Assembly (NCBI RefSeq): GCF_017349315.1
Contig: NZ_JAFMPP010000010.1
Location: forward strand, 1 to 64,000
Origin: Jiella flava
GTDB lineage: Bacteria; Pseudomonadota; Alphaproteobacteria; Rhizobiales; Rhizobiaceae
DNA: 64,000 nucleotides
Direction of reading: 5' to 3'
Part shown: positions 51,223 through 59,983 of the stretch, piece after piece
Layout of the letters: each line of letters opens with the position of its first letter
Numbering within the stretch: position 1 is the stretch's first letter
Translations under genes and position numbers: made by a program
The notes under the pieces: model-generated
The model's database searches: none
What the model was told of the DNA's origin: nothing
Seen by the model: only the letters and a program-made list of their open reading frames with translations

Positions 51223-52368
51223 TCACGCCGCATCCGCCACCCGCCCGCCGAGACGCTCGGCGAGTGCAGTGAGGATGGCGGCCGCTGTCGGCAGCTCGCT
51301 GCTTTCTTGCGCGGTCTGGCCGACAAAGCTGCCGAACCGCGAATCGTAGAGAATGCTGTCATGGTCCCGCCCGGCAGAGGCGACCGCAAAGCCGATCTGG
51401 GCCGCTTTCGCCGCGGCCGGATCGGCGGCGAGCACGATAGCCGGAAGGGCGACAGCGGGTGCTGCGGCGGCTGCTCCATCGGCCAACGCATCGACGATCA
51501 CCGCGCAATCGGCCTCGCCCGCGCCGGAAAGCTGACGGTCGCTGGCATAAAGCGCGGCATCATGCTCGGCCTCACGACGCCCAAAGGACAGGCGCAAGGG
51601 AAAGCCCGCCGTCCAGGTCGACAGCAGAGCCGCCCCCATCGCGTTATCACTGCCCAGCAGAGGTAATGTGCTGCAGCGGGTCTCGGCATTGAGGTCGGCG
51701 GCCAGGCCAAAGACCTGCTCGGATCCGAGGGCCCCGACCTCGGCCGGAGAAAAGACGATGCAGCCAAAGCCCGCCGCCGCGACGAATTCTGCAATCGTCG
51801 CGATTGTCGTTCCGCCGAGGGGCCCTTCACCGATCGGCCGGCCGGCCAGCCTCGCACGGACCATGCCGACAACATCGACGAGGTCGTCGCTCGCACAGTC
51901 GATCCGCGTGACGCCATCGTGGCCCTCGACCGGCCCTGCGACCGTGCCCAGCACCATGATCTGCCGGCCGGATCCACGCGTGCGCACACCGAGATCTGGC
52001 TCGCTCGTGCTCAGGCTCGTCAAGAGATCCGCCCCGATCGTCGCCGGCTCGTCGCCCAGCACCAGAACCCGGTCGGCCCGGCGCCGCATCTCGGCCGGCG
52101 CCGCGAGGAAAGCGCCGCCATCGCGCAAGGCGGAAAGAAACGGTTCAATGGTCGCCGAATCGGCATGATCGACGATCGCACCGAGGTCTTTGGCCAACGC
52201 AAACGCCGCGCGCAGCCCTGCCACATCGGTCCGCAAGCCGCCGACGAAGGGCTGCACCGCATCGGCCAGAAGCTTTGCCGCCGCATCGAGTGCCTCGTCG
52301 CTGGTCGCCGGCTGCCCGTCGATCCACGCTCTGTCCACGAACTCTCGCTTTCTGTGCCCAGCACTCAA
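51223..52368 (-). CDS. fhcB: Formylmethanofuran dehydrogenase subunit B homologue FhcB
   Basis: Structural subunit of the Fhc complex, 381 residues. It matches bacterial FhcB (AAKLLADAVQPFVGGLRTDVAGLRAAF; AKDLGAIVDHADSATIEPFL). Unlike archaeal FwdB it has no N-terminal 4Fe-4S cysteine motif, consistent with bacterial FhcB having lost the redox cofactors and the complex acting only as a hydrolase. First gene of the fhc operon; the pterin dehydratase gene lies 42 bases upstream. Confidence 0.9.
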   Translation of the reverse strand: MSAGHRKREFVDRAWIDGQPATSDEALDAAAKLLADAVQPFVGGLRTDVAGLRAAFALAKDLGAIVDHADSATIEPFLSALRDGGAFLAAPAEMRRRADRVLVLGDEPATIGADLLTSLSTSEPDLGVRTRGSGRQIMVLGTVAGPVEGHDGVTRIDCASDDLVDVVGMVRARLAGRPIGEGPLGGTTIATIAEFVAAAGFGCIVFSPAEVGALGSEQVFGLAADLNAETRCSTLPLLGSDNAMGAALLSTWTAGFPLRLSFGRREAEHDAALYASDRQLSGAGEADCAVIVDALADGAAAAAPAVALPAIVLAADPAAAKAAQIGFAVASAGRDHDSILYDSRFGSFVGQTAQESSELPTAAAILTALAERLGGRVADAA

Positions 52369-52410
52369 GGTACAGCCTGGATCGGCAAGGTCAATCGTCC
52401 GCCAGCCGGC

Positions 52411-52782
52411 TCACGACTTGTCGTATTTGATATAGGCAAAGCGCGGGTCGTCCGGCGTGCCCTGCAGCGGGCCGTCTTCTTTGCCAGGCTGCCACATCAC
52501 CACCTGTTCGATCATCCTCGCCAAGGCAAAATCCGAATCGGTGATGCCCTTGGCCGCGTGATTGACCAGCCGGACCTCTACCCAGGCATAGGATGCGGTG
52601 ATGTCCGGATGGTGAAAGGCCGCCTCGGCAAGATGGCCGACGGCGTTGATCACCATCAGCGTGCCTTTCCACCCTTGAGTCTTGTAGGTTCGCCGGATCC
52701 AGCCGTCCTCAAGCCGCCAGGTCGGCAGTTCAGCCTTCAGCCGATCCTCGACCTCAGCCTCGGAATAGGTCTTCGCACCCAT
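52411..52782 (-). CDS. Pterin-4a-carbinolamine dehydratase family protein
   Basis: Small enzyme (123 residues) that dehydrates 4a-hydroxy-tetrahydropterin, or a relative acting in H4MPT metabolism. The family motif HHPDITASYAWVEVRLVNHAAKGITDSDFALA is present: HHPD, WVEVRL and H. The start at 52782 follows GGGAGAAATTC. It leads the leftward fhc run and is divergent from mptG. A PCD-like gene in this position is common among H4MPT-using bacteria; the exact role is inferred from location. Confidence 0.85.
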   Translation of the reverse strand: MGAKTYSEAEVEDRLKAELPTWRLEDGWIRRTYKTQGWKGTLMVINAVGHLAEAAFHHPDITASYAWVEVRLVNHAAKGITDSDFALARMIEQVVMWQPGKEDGPLQGTPDDPRFAYIKYDKS

Positions 52783-52856
52783 TGAATTTCTCCCTTGCCC
52801 CGATGTCTCGCCCACCAATAATAAGGGAACGGGCACGCGGAAGGCAGGATATTTTT

Positions 52857-53849
52857 TTGATCGAAGACGTCGTCATCGTCTCGGCGCCCGCCAGGCTGCA
52901 TCTGGGGTTTCTCGACCCCGGCGGTTCGCTCGGCCGGCGCTTCGGCGGCATCGGTCTCGCGCTCGACGCCCCGAGCACCACCATCGCCGTCCAGCGCGCC
53001 AGCCGCGATTCGGTTGCCGGCCCGCATGCCGAACGCGCCGCACGCCATCTCGACACCATGCGCCGCGCGCTCGGTCTGCGCGGCGCTTATGCGCTCACCA
53101 TCGACACCGCCATGCCGGCCCATGCCGGCCTCGGCTCCGGTACCCAGCTTGCCCTTGCAATCGCCTGCGCGCTGCGGCGGCTGGAAGGTTGCGACCTCGC
53201 CCCGGACCAGGATGCAGCGCTGCTGGGCCGCGGCAACCGCTCCGGTCTCGGCACCGCCTTCATCACCGGCGGCGGCGTCGCCGTCGATGGCGGGCGTGGC
53301 GACCGCGACTTGCCGCCGCCGCTGATCGCCCGCCTGCCCTTCCCCGACGACTGGCGCGTGATCCTCGTCATGGACCCGCGCCAAACCGGCGTGCACGGGC
53401 AGGACGAACTCGATGCCTTCGCAGCGCTGCCGCCCTTTGCCGAAAGCGACGCCGCGCGAATCTGCCAGCTGGTACTGCTGCGCGCGCTGCCGGGGCTCGG
53501 CGAGCACGACCTCGACGCCTTCGGCGCGGCCATCGCCGAGATCCAGGAAAAGGTTGGCGCCCATTTCGCCACGGCGCAAGGCGGTGTGTTCAGCAGCGAC
53601 ACGGTCGCCGCCGCCTGCACCTGGCTCGCCGCCAATGGTGCGCGCGGTATCGGACAAAGCTCCTGGGGGCCGACCGGATTTGCCTTCGCCCCATCAAACG
53701 ACGCCGCTGAGGCTCTGGTGGCACAGCTGAGCAGCCAGGGCCTGGCCGAAGCGCTCGAAATTCGCGTCGCGCGCGGCCGCAATCGCGGCGTCGAGATCAG
53801 CAGCACCGCCGCCCTGGGCCGCCGGGTCGGCACGAGCCTTGGCCGCTGA
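52857..53849 (+). CDS. mptG: Beta-ribofuranosylaminobenzene 5'-phosphate synthase
   Basis: First committed step of H4MPT biosynthesis: joins PRPP and 4-hydroxybenzoate or p-aminobenzoate with loss of CO2. The 330-residue protein is a GHMP-kinase-like enzyme: VIVSAPARLHLGFLDPGGSLGRRFGG near the start, MPAHAGLGSGTQLALAIACAL in the middle, GRGNRSGLGTAFITGGGVAVDGG, and the C-terminal SSWGPTGFAFAPS. The start is a TTG at 52857, chosen because it opens the conserved N-terminus with GGCAGGA seven bases upstream; ATGs at 52782 and 52803 lack ribosome binding sites, and the first collides with the divergent gene. Confidence 0.88.
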   Translation: MIEDVVIVSAPARLHLGFLDPGGSLGRRFGGIGLALDAPSTTIAVQRASRDSVAGPHAERAARHLDTMRRALGLRGAYALTIDTAMPAHAGLGSGTQLALAIACALRRLEGCDLAPDQDAALLGRGNRSGLGTAFITGGGVAVDGGRGDRDLPPPLIARLPFPDDWRVILVMDPRQTGVHGQDELDAFAALPPFAESDAARICQLVLLRALPGLGEHDLDAFGAAIAEIQEKVGAHFATAQGGVFSSDTVAAACTWLAANGARGIGQSSWGPTGFAFAPSNDAAEALVAQLSSQGLAEALEIRVARGRNRGVEISSTAALGRRVGTSLGR

Positions 53850-53933
53850 CGGCTGCCCGCCCGGCCTCTGCTTCATTCACCGGCCCAGTTGGCCGAAAAA
53901 TCTGCACCACAACCAATCGAGGGAGGAAACCCG

Positions 53934-54830
53934 ATGGCCGCCAAGAACATTCTTCACATGCTGACGCCGCACAAACATGTCAGCCCTTTCGACGTGAATA
54001 TGGCCCTCGACGCCGGCTATGATTCCGTTACCCCGTACGAAAACGTATCGCTCGACGAGGTCACCGATATCGTCCAGGACATCATCTTTTCGCGGCCACC
54101 GGATCGCGGCGTCAACTCGGCGGTGTTCTTCGGCGGCGACGACGCTGTCCTTGCCCTCGACATGATCGACGCGGCCAAAAGCGCGCTGGTGCCGCCCTTT
54201 GGCTGCAACATCATGGCCGATCCCGCCGGCTCCTTCACCACCGCCGCGGCCATGGTCGCCTGCGTCGAGAAAAACTTGAAGGACAAGGCGGGCAAGAGCC
54301 TTGCCGACGTTTCGATCGCGGTTTTCGGGGCGACTGGCGTGGTCGGCTACTGCTCGGCGGTGATCGCCGCGCTGGAAGGCGCGACGGTCAAAATCGTCGG
54401 CTATAGCGGCCTCGACCGGGTGAAAAAACGCGCCGATGAAATGCAGGAGCGTTTCGGTGTCGAGATCCAGCCGGTCGACGGATCGAGCGACGAGAAAAAC
54501 GCGGCCGCGATCGCCGATGTCGAGGTCATCTTCTCGGCCGCCCGGGCCGGGGTCCAGGTGCTCTCGCTCGGCCAACTTCAGACGGCCAAGAAGCTGCTTG
54601 TCGCGGCCGACGTCAATGCCGTGCCGCCCCTCGGCCTCGAAGGCATCGACGTGATGGCGAATGGCGCGCCGATCGACGGCACCGACGCTTTCGGCATCGG
54701 CGCGCTGGCGGTGGGGCCCGTCAAATCGAACACCGAGCATGGGTTGCTCAAGCGGATGATCGAAGCGGACGAGGTGCAAAGCCTCGATTTTCGCGACGCC
54801 TTTCAACTCGCCCGCACGCTCGTGTCATGA
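53934..54830 (+). CDS. mtdB: NADP-dependent methylene-H4MPT dehydrogenase MtdB
   Basis: Oxidises methylene-H4MPT to methenyl-H4MPT with NAD(P)+. The 298-residue protein begins MAAKNILHMLTPHKHVSPFD after GGGAGGA, with the Rossmann motif VAVFGATGVVGYCSAVI (near 125-140) and GCNIMADPAGSFTTAAAMV. The match to MtdB is close and distinguishes it from MtdA (no FolD-like KSxxVGxP site). First of a chain of overlapping genes (mtdB, ATP-grasp, mch, ATP-grasp, CitG-like) that looks like one operon. Confidence 0.94.
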   Translation: MAAKNILHMLTPHKHVSPFDVNMALDAGYDSVTPYENVSLDEVTDIVQDIIFSRPPDRGVNSAVFFGGDDAVLALDMIDAAKSALVPPFGCNIMADPAGSFTTAAAMVACVEKNLKDKAGKSLADVSIAVFGATGVVGYCSAVIAALEGATVKIVGYSGLDRVKKRADEMQERFGVEIQPVDGSSDEKNAAAIADVEVIFSAARAGVQVLSLGQLQTAKKLLVAADVNAVPPLGLEGIDVMANGAPIDGTDAFGIGALAVGPVKSNTEHGLLKRMIEADEVQSLDFRDAFQLARTLVS

Positions 54831-55981
54831 CCACAGTGAACGAACCGGGAGCGGCCGACGGGACGACCGGCCGGCCGACCATCCTGGCCGCCGCCTTTTC
54901 GGCACGGCAGATCGCGGCGAGCGCCAAGCTGGCCGGGATCGACACACTCGCGGTCGATTTCTTCGGCGATCTCGACCTTGAGGACCACGCCAAGGCGAGC
55001 ACTGTCCTGCGCGGCCACTATCCCGACGGGTTTTCCGGCGAGGCCTTGATCGAGTCGCTGGAACGGCTGGCCGAGGGCGAAACGCCGCTCGGCTTCGTCT
55101 ACGGCGCCGGCTTCGAGGATCGGCCGGAGTTGCTCGCCGCGATCGGCACGCGCTGGCCGATCCTCGGCACCGATCCGGAGACCGCGCGGCGGTTGAAGGA
55201 TCCGGAGATCGTCGCCGAGATCTGCCGCGCGGCAGGCGCCGCGCATCCCGCCATCCAGCGCGCGGCGCCGAACGATCCGGGCAACTGGCTGTCAAAGCAG
55301 GTCGGCGGCTGTGGCGGCAGCCATGTCAGGCTCGGCGACACGCCGCCGTCGGATGATCGCTATTATCAACGCTTCGTCCGGGGCGAGCGAATCTCGATGG
55401 CCTTCGTTGCCGCCGGCACGCGCTCTGCCGTTATCGGCTATTCACGGCAATGGGCCGACGCCAGCCCCGACGAGCCGTTCCGCTATGGCGGCGCCGTTGG
55501 CCCGATCCCGGTCGATCCACAAAACGATGCGACGATGCGCGAAGCGGTGACGGCCGTGCTCCATCGGCTGCCGCTGAAAGGGCTTTGCAGTGCCGACTTC
55601 GTCATTGGCGACGACGGCATCGTCCTTTTGGAGCTGAATGCCCGCTGCGGCGCGACGCTCGACGTCTTCGAGGATCCGGCCAGGCCACTCGTTGCGCTGC
55701 ATCTCGCCGCCCTTCGCGGCAGCCTGCCGGAGACGCTTGCGCGGCCGTCAGGTCCGATCCGCGCCACGGGTTTGGCCTGGGCACGCCAGCCTCTGGATCT
55801 ACCGGCGGGTTTTGCCTGGCCAACCTGGACGCGCGACCGGACCGCGCCGCCAGGCGCATTCGCCGCTGGCCAACCGATCTGCACCATCGTCGCCGAAGCC
55901 TCGAGCGCCGAAGCAGCAGAGCGGCTTTTTCATGATAGAACGCAACAGATCAACGACATGCTTGGGAGCATTGCGGCATGA
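54827..55981 (+). CDS. ATP-grasp protein of the H4MPT cluster (Orf17-like)
   Basis: Predicted ATP-dependent ligase of 384 residues; exact reaction unknown. Similar to the Orf17-type ATP-grasp proteins found in methylotroph H4MPT clusters. An N-terminal Rossmann-like segment (LAAAFSARQIAASAKLAGIDTLAVDFFGD) is followed by ATP-grasp features: NWLSKQVGGCGGSHVRLGD (phosphate loop), YYQRFVRGERISMAFVA, and FVIGDDGIVLLELNARCGATLD (Mg ligands). It overlaps mtdB and mch by four bases each. A role in building the glutamyl or side-chain part of the cofactor is plausible but inferred from place alone. Confidence 0.8.
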   Translation: MTTVNEPGAADGTTGRPTILAAAFSARQIAASAKLAGIDTLAVDFFGDLDLEDHAKASTVLRGHYPDGFSGEALIESLERLAEGETPLGFVYGAGFEDRPELLAAIGTRWPILGTDPETARRLKDPEIVAEICRAAGAAHPAIQRAAPNDPGNWLSKQVGGCGGSHVRLGDTPPSDDRYYQRFVRGERISMAFVAAGTRSAVIGYSRQWADASPDEPFRYGGAVGPIPVDPQNDATMREAVTAVLHRLPLKGLCSADFVIGDDGIVLLELNARCGATLDVFEDPARPLVALHLAALRGSLPETLARPSGPIRATGLAWARQPLDLPAGFAWPTWTRDRTAPPGAFAAGQPICTIVAEASSAEAAERLFHDRTQQINDMLGSIAA

Positions 55982-56949
55982 TTCAAACGAGGGTCCTATC
56001 GGTCAATGCCGGCGTTCAGTCTCTGGTCGCCGACCTCAAGCAGCGCGCCCGGGAGCTGAAGGTCGCGATCTCGACCGGTGCTGCCGGCGAAACCGTGATC
56101 GACGCCGGCGCCGCGGTGCCTGGCAGTCTCGAAGCCGGACGGATCATCACCGAGATCTGTCTCGGCGGCTACGGTTCGGTCGTGATCGGCTCGTCGGAGC
56201 GCCTGCCGCGCTGGCCGTTTGCGCTGACCGTGCGCAGCTCGAACCCGGTGATCGCCTGTATGGGCAGCCAATATGCCGGCTGGCAGCTCACCAACGAGCC
56301 GGGCGAGCCGGACTATTTCTCGATGGGCTCGGGCCCGGCCCGGGCGCTCGCCGGTAAGGAGGCCCTGTTCAAGGACATCACCTACGCCGATCAGAGCGAT
56401 ACGGCGACGCTGGTGCTCGAAGCCGGCAGTCCGCCACCCGAAGCGCTGGTCCGCCGCATCGCCGACGACTGCGACATCGCACCGGAGAAGCTGACGATCA
56501 TCTTCACCCCGACCCAGTCGCTCGCCGGCAGCGTGCAGATCGTCGGCCGGGTGGTCGAGGTCGCGCTGCATAAGGCCCATGAGCTGCATTTCGATATGAG
56601 CCAGATCGTCGAGGGAATGGGCACCGCCCCCCTGGCCCCGCCGCATCCGGATTTCTTGACCGCCATGGGCCGGACCAACGACGCGGTGATCTATGGCGGC
56701 CGTGTGACGCTGCATGTCACCGGCCCGGCCGATGCCGCCAGAGCGCTGGCGGAGCGGCTGCCGAGCAGCACGTCCGAGGACTACGGCAAGCCGTTCAAAG
56801 AGATCTTCAGCCGCTACGACGGCGATTTCTACAAGATCGATGGCATGCTGTTCTCGCCCGCCGCGGTGCAGGTCGTCGCGCTGGAGAGCGGCGAGACCTT
56901 TTCGGCCGGGGCTGTCAACCCGGATCTGATCGATGCGTCCTTCGGCTGA
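55978..56949 (+). CDS. mch: Methenyl-H4MPT cyclohydrolase Mch
   Basis: Hydrolyses methenyl-H4MPT to formyl-H4MPT. The 323-residue protein matches Mch: VIGSSERLPRWPFALTVRSSNPVIACMGSQYAGWQL, FSMGSGPARALAGKEALF, ITIIFTPTQSLAGSVQIVGRVVEVALHKAHELHFD-like stretch, and AVIYGGRVTLHVTG. Length is normal. It overlaps its neighbours (four bases with the preceding gene, 17 with the next). Confidence 0.95.
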   Translation: MIQTRVLSVNAGVQSLVADLKQRARELKVAISTGAAGETVIDAGAAVPGSLEAGRIITEICLGGYGSVVIGSSERLPRWPFALTVRSSNPVIACMGSQYAGWQLTNEPGEPDYFSMGSGPARALAGKEALFKDITYADQSDTATLVLEAGSPPPEALVRRIADDCDIAPEKLTIIFTPTQSLAGSVQIVGRVVEVALHKAHELHFDMSQIVEGMGTAPLAPPHPDFLTAMGRTNDAVIYGGRVTLHVTGPADAARALAERLPSSTSEDYGKPFKEIFSRYDGDFYKIDGMLFSPAAVQVVALESGETFSAGAVNPDLIDASFG

Positions 56950-57901
56950 GCGTCGCGTGGAGCAGCCGGGCGACGGCGAGCCTGCGCGCATCCTCCTGGT
57001 GACCGCAAGCCTTGATCGCCATGCCCGCGACCTCTGCGCCGCGTTCGAGGCGCGCGGGGCCAGCGTGACGATGACGAAACTCGCCGACGCCGGCTTCGAC
57101 ACCGGCGCCCGTCATGGCCTGCATTTTCCGGGACTCGGCGAAACCCTGCCGGACGCCGTCTGCGTGCGAACCATGGATGGCGGCAGCTTCGAGGCGGTGA
57201 CACGTCGCCTGTCGATCCTGCATGCTCTCGCACGCCTCAACATTTTCGTCTCGAACGATGCCCGGGCGATCGAAAACTGCGTCGACAAGGCAATGACGAG
57301 CTTTCTGGTGGCGAAGTCGGGCCTGCCGACGCCGCGCAGCTGGACGGTGGAGTCCCGCGCCGAAGCGGAGCGGATCATTGCCGCGGAAAACCGCGCCCTT
57401 GTCCTCAAGCCCTTGTTCGGTGCCCAGGGCAAAGGGCTGAAGCTCATCGGATCCGCGAGCGATCTGCCGCCCGCCGAGGAGATCGCTGGCGGGGTCTATT
57501 ATCTCCAACGCTTCATCGGTCATTCCCGCGATGGCCGCTGGTCGGATTACCGGCTTTTGGTCTCGCGCGGCCGCGTCGCCGCCGCCATGCGCCGTGAGGC
57601 CGCGTGCTGGATCACCAACATCAAGCAGGGCGCCGCCGCCCGTCCGATCTTCCCACGCCGCGACCTCGAAGAGCTGGCCATCGCCGCGACTGAGGCCGTC
57701 GCCGGCGATTTTTGCGGCGTCGACCTGCTGGTCGACGCCGATGGCCGGGCGCAGGTGCTCGAAGTCAATTCGATGCCGGCCTGGACCGGTCTTGAGAAGG
57801 CGAGCGGGCTCGACATCGCCGCGCTCCGCGCCGCCGATCTCCTGGCCAGCCTCACGGACCGTCGCCGCACGCAGCCGGCGCCCTCGCCAGCGCTCGCATG
57901 A
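56933..57901 (+). CDS. RimK-family ATP-grasp ligase of the H4MPT cluster (Orf5-like)
   Basis: Predicted glutamate-type ligase of 322 residues, similar to the Orf5-type protein of methylotroph clusters and to archaeal MptN/CofF in fold. Features: ILLVTASLDRHARDLCAAFEARGA, KAMTSFLVAKSGLPTPRSW, LVLKPLFGAQGKGLKLI (ATP loop), and the Mg-binding end FCGVDLLVDADGRAQVLEVNSMPAWTG. Coupled to mch and to the CitG-like gene. It may add glutamate or a related acid to the methanofuran or methanopterin side chain; not shown. Confidence 0.82.
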   Translation: MRPSAERRVEQPGDGEPARILLVTASLDRHARDLCAAFEARGASVTMTKLADAGFDTGARHGLHFPGLGETLPDAVCVRTMDGGSFEAVTRRLSILHALARLNIFVSNDARAIENCVDKAMTSFLVAKSGLPTPRSWTVESRAEAERIIAAENRALVLKPLFGAQGKGLKLIGSASDLPPAEEIAGGVYYLQRFIGHSRDGRWSDYRLLVSRGRVAAAMRREAACWITNIKQGAAARPIFPRRDLEELAIAATEAVAGDFCGVDLLVDADGRAQVLEVNSMPAWTGLEKASGLDIAALRAADLLASLTDRRRTQPAPSPALA

Positions 57902-58779
57902 GCCTTTCGGCGGCCAGGATCGAGGCGGCCTTCCGCGCCGCCTGTCAGGCGGAGATCGACACGCTGAAGCCGGGCAACGTCCATCGCTTCGCCGCCGGCC
58001 ACGGCATGAGCGCCGTCACCTTTGCCATCGCCGCCAAGGCCGCCGCTCCGGCGATTGCCCGCACAGGCGCCTCGGTCGGCGCCCGCATCATCGCCGCCAC
58101 CGAGGCGAGCGTTGCGGCCGTCGGCATGAACGCCAATCTCGGCATCGTCCTTTTGGCCGCGCCGCTCGCCGCAGCGGCCGAGCGCGTCGGCGCCGGCGCG
58201 ACACCTGCCGACCCCGTCGCCGCGTTGCGGTCAGAGACGATCGCGGTTCTCAGCAGCCTCGATGCCGAGGACACGCGCCTTGCCTATCGCGCGATCGCAC
58301 TGGCCAATCCCGGCGGTCTTGGCAGGCGAAGCGACAACGACGTGCGGGATGCGCCGAGGATCGGCCTGGTCGCGGCGATGACGCTCGCCAGCGATCGCGA
58401 CCTCGTCGCGCGGCAATATGCGAATGGCTTTGGGGAAATTTTTAATGTCGGCATGGCCGCAATCCATGCGCAGGCCGATCCCGGCAACGAGATCCTCGGC
58501 GATCGGGCCGCGCTGGCAAGCTTCCTTGCCTTTGCCACACGCTTTCCCGACAGCCATATCGACCGCAAGTTCGGGGCATCGGTTTCCGATGAAATCTGCA
58601 GTCTTTTCAAACATTTCGATCGAAATCTGACAGAACTGGTCGAGCCCGACGCGCGGCTCGCATTGGCTCTGGCCTTCGATTCGGAGTTGAAAGCCAAAGG
58701 GGTCAATCCCGGCACCTCGGCCGATCTCACCGTCGGTACGCTGTTCGTCAAGGAGCTTGCGGAAGCGCTCGCGGGGTGA
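57898..58779 (+). CDS. CitG-like (triphosphoribosyl-dephospho-CoA synthase family) protein (Orf7-like)
   Basis: 293-residue protein of the CitG/MdcB fold, found as Orf7 in methylotroph H4MPT clusters. The family motif is FRAACQAEIDTLKPGNVHRFAAGHGM, then NANLGIVLLAAPLA. In citrate lyase, CitG makes a ribosyl-dephospho-CoA prosthetic group; here no lyase genes are near, so a different alpha-ribosyl transfer in H4MPT or methanofuran synthesis is a reasonable guess. It overlaps the ATP-grasp gene by four bases. Confidence 0.83.
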   Translation: MSLSAARIEAAFRAACQAEIDTLKPGNVHRFAAGHGMSAVTFAIAAKAAAPAIARTGASVGARIIAATEASVAAVGMNANLGIVLLAAPLAAAAERVGAGATPADPVAALRSETIAVLSSLDAEDTRLAYRAIALANPGGLGRRSDNDVRDAPRIGLVAAMTLASDRDLVARQYANGFGEIFNVGMAAIHAQADPGNEILGDRAALASFLAFATRFPDSHIDRKFGASVSDEICSLFKHFDRNLTELVEPDARLALALAFDSELKAKGVNPGTSADLTVGTLFVKELAEALAG

Positions 58780-58867
58780 TTGACTAAGCAGCGCAGGGGC
58801 ACATGTGGCCTCAAGCTATCTGGCAAACCGGTCCCGTGCGGACGCCGCGAACAAGGATAGTCGTCTG

Positions 58868-58884
58868 GCCGGGATTGTCCCGGC
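58868..58884 (+). repeat. GCCGGGA-TTG-TCCCGGC inverted repeat in the fae leader
   Basis: A perfect 7-bp inverted repeat with a three-base spacer lies about 140 bases before the fae ATG. It could be an operator or a leader hairpin. No T-run follows. Confidence 0.4.
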
Positions 58885-59022
58885 GACCGGAAGGAGGACG
58901 ACTCGACGCAGCGCCGAGGCCTGCGGCTGAGTCACGGGAAACTCTTCTTCAGGTCGGAACTTCTTCGCGCGGACCGGGGCTGCCGGGCCGCTGCATGTAA
59001 CGCCAGTTTGGAGGAACTGCTC

Positions 59023-59532
59023 ATGGCGACAATCAACAAGGTGATGGTCGGCGAATCGCTCGTCGGAGACGGCAACGAGGTCGCCCATATCGACCTCATC
59101 ATCGGACCACGCGGCTCGGCCGCGGAGTCGGCGTTTTGTAACTCGCTGACCAACAACAAGGACGGCTTCACGACGCTGCTCGCAGTCGTCGCGCCGAACC
59201 TGCCCTGCAAGCCCAACACCGTGATGTTCAACAAGGTCACGATCAAGGGCGCCAAGCAAGCCGTGCAGATGTTCGGCCCGGCCCAGACCGCCGTGGCCCG
59301 CGCCGTTGCCGACAGCGTCGAGAAGGGCATCATTCCGGCCGCGGAAGCCGACGACCTGTTCATCTGCGTCGGCGTCTTCATTCACTGGGAAGCCGAGGAC
59401 GACGCCAAGATCCGCGATTACAACTATCAGGCTACGATGGAGTCGATCGAGCGCGCCATCAAGGGCACGCCGACGGCCGCCGAAGTGGTCTCCAAGAAAG
59501 GTTCCGCCGCGCACCCCTTCGCCGGCGCCTAG
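59023..59532 (+). CDS. fae: Formaldehyde-activating enzyme Fae
   Basis: Condenses formaldehyde with H4MPT to methylene-H4MPT, the entry step of the pathway and major formaldehyde detoxification. The 169-residue protein matches Fae nearly throughout: [20 protein letters not shown] (with the conserved His22), [40 protein letters not shown] and [12 protein letters not shown]. The ATG at 59023 follows GGAGGAA. It has its own 243-bp upstream region and a terminator after it, so it may be expressed separately from the mtdB operon. Confidence 0.97.
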   Translation: MATINKVMVGESLVGDGNEVAHIDLIIGPRGSAAESAFCNSLTNNKDGFTTLLAVVAPNLPCKPNTVMFNKVTIKGAKQAVQMFGPAQTAVARAVADSVEKGIIPAAEADDLFICVGVFIHWEAEDDAKIRDYNYQATMESIERAIKGTPTAAEVVSKKGSAAHPFAGA

Positions 59533-59650
59533 ACAAGAAACCATCCCGGGGAAGACGACAAGCCGGCGATGCCCGCTGGCCTTCTCCGGCGATTGGCCGC
59601 CAAGTTTGGCTTCCAGTAGGCAGCCGCTGTTCTCGGGATCATCACCGTTG

Positions 59651-59672
59651 GAAGGGGCCGAAAGGCCCCTTC
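59651..59672 (+). terminator. Probable terminator of fae
   Basis: GAAGGGGCC-GAAA-GGCCCCTTC is a perfect 9-bp stem with a GAAA loop; the T content after it is modest (TTCAC). It lies about 119 bases after the fae stop. Confidence 0.6.
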
Positions 59673-59874
59673 TTCACGTCCGCCGATCGCATCGTTTCTA
59701 AAAAATCGCAGCAGCGGCGCGGACCGTTTCAATGCTCAGGACGCGCCGCTCCCGCCAGCGGTGAGCCCGTCACGGCAATCAGGAATTTTCGCCGTTCGGA
59801 GCGATGTCGGTTGCGCTGACGCTCGCGCCGTAGCAAGCATCAGGCAGCTTGGGTCAAGCAATCATCACGCTGCC

Positions 59875-59983
59875 TAGAGCGCCCTGCGTCCTATCGGACG
59901 CAGACAGGTCGCTCTAACCCTTTGAATCGACGCATCGTGCTTTGCCGAAAATCGATGCCGATTTTCGGGCCGATGCTGTAACG
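59875..59983 (+). repeat. RIME-like two-palindrome repeat, copy E
   Basis: Same layout as copy A; the left palindrome has one change (CTGCGTCC-TATC-GGACGCAG). It ends 13 bases before the nadK start codon, so its second hairpin would sit over or near the ribosome binding site of that mRNA. Confidence 0.85.
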
